Assembly (NCBI GenBank): GCA_002394525.1
Contig: DGUF01000032.1
Coordinates: forward strand, 1 to 6,287
DNA length: 6,287 bases
Direction of reading: 5' to 3'
DNA from: Lachnospiraceae bacterium UBA4317
Lineage (GTDB): Bacteria > Bacillota_A > Clostridia > Lachnospirales > Lachnospiraceae
Shown: positions 5,906 through 6,287 of the stretch, piece after piece
Position numbering within the stretch: the stretch's first letter is position 1
How the letters are laid out: every line of letters begins with the position of its first letter
The notes under the pieces: model-generated
The model's input: only the letters and a program-made list of their open reading frames with translations
The model's database searches: none
Told to the model about the DNA's origin: nothing
Position numbers and translations under genes: made by a program

Positions 5906-6287
5906 ATGGGTATGGATATTAATTTAAAAAAGCTTAAAAAGAATGCCTTTCGCTATTCCAAGGTGAGGGGCGAGACCGCTTCCCGTGTCCGTATTCCCGG
6001 CGGCGTCATAGGCGCGAAGGCCATGGTGCGCGTGACGGAGATCGCGGAAAAATACGGCAACGGGACCATCTTTATCACCAACCGCCAGGGCGTCGAGATC
6101 CCCGGGATCAAGATGGAGGACATGGACGCCGTCAACAAGGAGCTGCAGCTGATCATCGACGAGTCCGGCGTCAACCAGGAGGAGTACGAGGGCGGATATC
6201 CCGCGGCCGGCACCAGAAATGTCGTCGCCTGCCCCGGCAAGCGCCTCTGTCCCTTCGGCTGTTATGACACGACCGATTTTGCCAGGA
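5906..6287 (+). CDS. asrC: Anaerobic sulfite reductase subunit C (siroheme catalytic subunit), N-terminal part; 3' end outside the window
   Basis: AsrC is the catalytic subunit, reducing sulfite to sulfide by six electrons at siroheme coupled to a [4Fe-4S] cluster. The 127 visible residues are the N-terminal ferredoxin-like half-domain of nitrite/sulfite reductases (SKVRGE, VRIPGGVIG, GNGTIFITNRQGVEIPGI), followed by GGYPAAGTRNVVACPG and the first cluster cysteines Cys109 and Cys115 (CPGKRLC), then DTTDFAR. Known AsrC proteins are about 340 residues, so roughly two thirds are missing, including the second cysteine pair that completes the siroheme-linked cluster and the ferredoxin insert. An extra Cys119 follows the first pair. 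The first dozen codons are AT-rich and lysine-rich, unlike the neighbours, which would keep the ribosome site unstructured. The gene is 184 bases from asrB, much further than other gaps here, but asrA and asrB next door make the assignment firm. Confidence 0.93.
   Translation, partial: MGMDINLKKLKKNAFRYSKVRGETASRVRIPGGVIGAKAMVRVTEIAEKYGNGTIFITNRQGVEIPGIKMEDMDAVNKELQLIIDESGVNQEEYEGGYPAAGTRNVVACPGKRLCPFGCYDTTDFAR

Overview
The window is a compact, one-directional, GC-rich gene row that reads as a Bacillota (Clostridia) chromosome segment, plausibly a GC-rich Lachnospiraceae-type anaerobe. The grounds are strong AGGAGG-type ribosome sites before most genes, a GTG start, an Asr-type (not Dsr- or Cys-type) sulfite reductase, and clostridial-style redox enzymes. 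The genus cannot be fixed from this sequence. All genes lie on the + strand with short gaps or a 1-base overlap, so the simplest reading is one operon, cut at both ends by the window.

Region 1 (1-2813) is a three-gene electron-transfer module. It holds the C-terminal half of a molybdopterin oxidoreductase that looks like a nitrate reductase of the NasA/NarB kind, a 143-residue ferredoxin-like protein with sixteen cysteines in four [4Fe-4S] sets, and a 412-residue FAD/NADH oxidoreductase. Together they form a plausible chain NADH -> FAD -> Fe-S -> Mo site. Two inverted repeats fill the gap between the first two genes.

Region 2 (2814-3845) is a ten-helix membrane protein of the TDT family (TehA/SLAC1/Ssu1 anion channels). 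It is bracketed on both sides by the same 7-base tandem repeat (RTTAGCY units ending in CAAAA).

Region 3 (3869-6287) is the anaerobic sulfite reductase asrABC. asrA (GTG start) and asrB overlap by one base, and asrC is cut by the window end. asrC is set apart from asrB by a 184-base leader carrying an imperfect direct repeat that can fold into hairpins.

Working together, the first module would reduce an oxyanion (nitrate is the best guess), the channel would move a small anion (nitrite, sulfite or similar), and AsrABC would carry out a six-electron siroheme reduction using NADH. The most interesting idea is that the set forms a nitrate-to-ammonium route that uses an Asr enzyme in place of NrfA or NirBD. 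The alternative is that two separate respiratory or detoxifying reductases simply share an operon. The sequence alone cannot decide between these.
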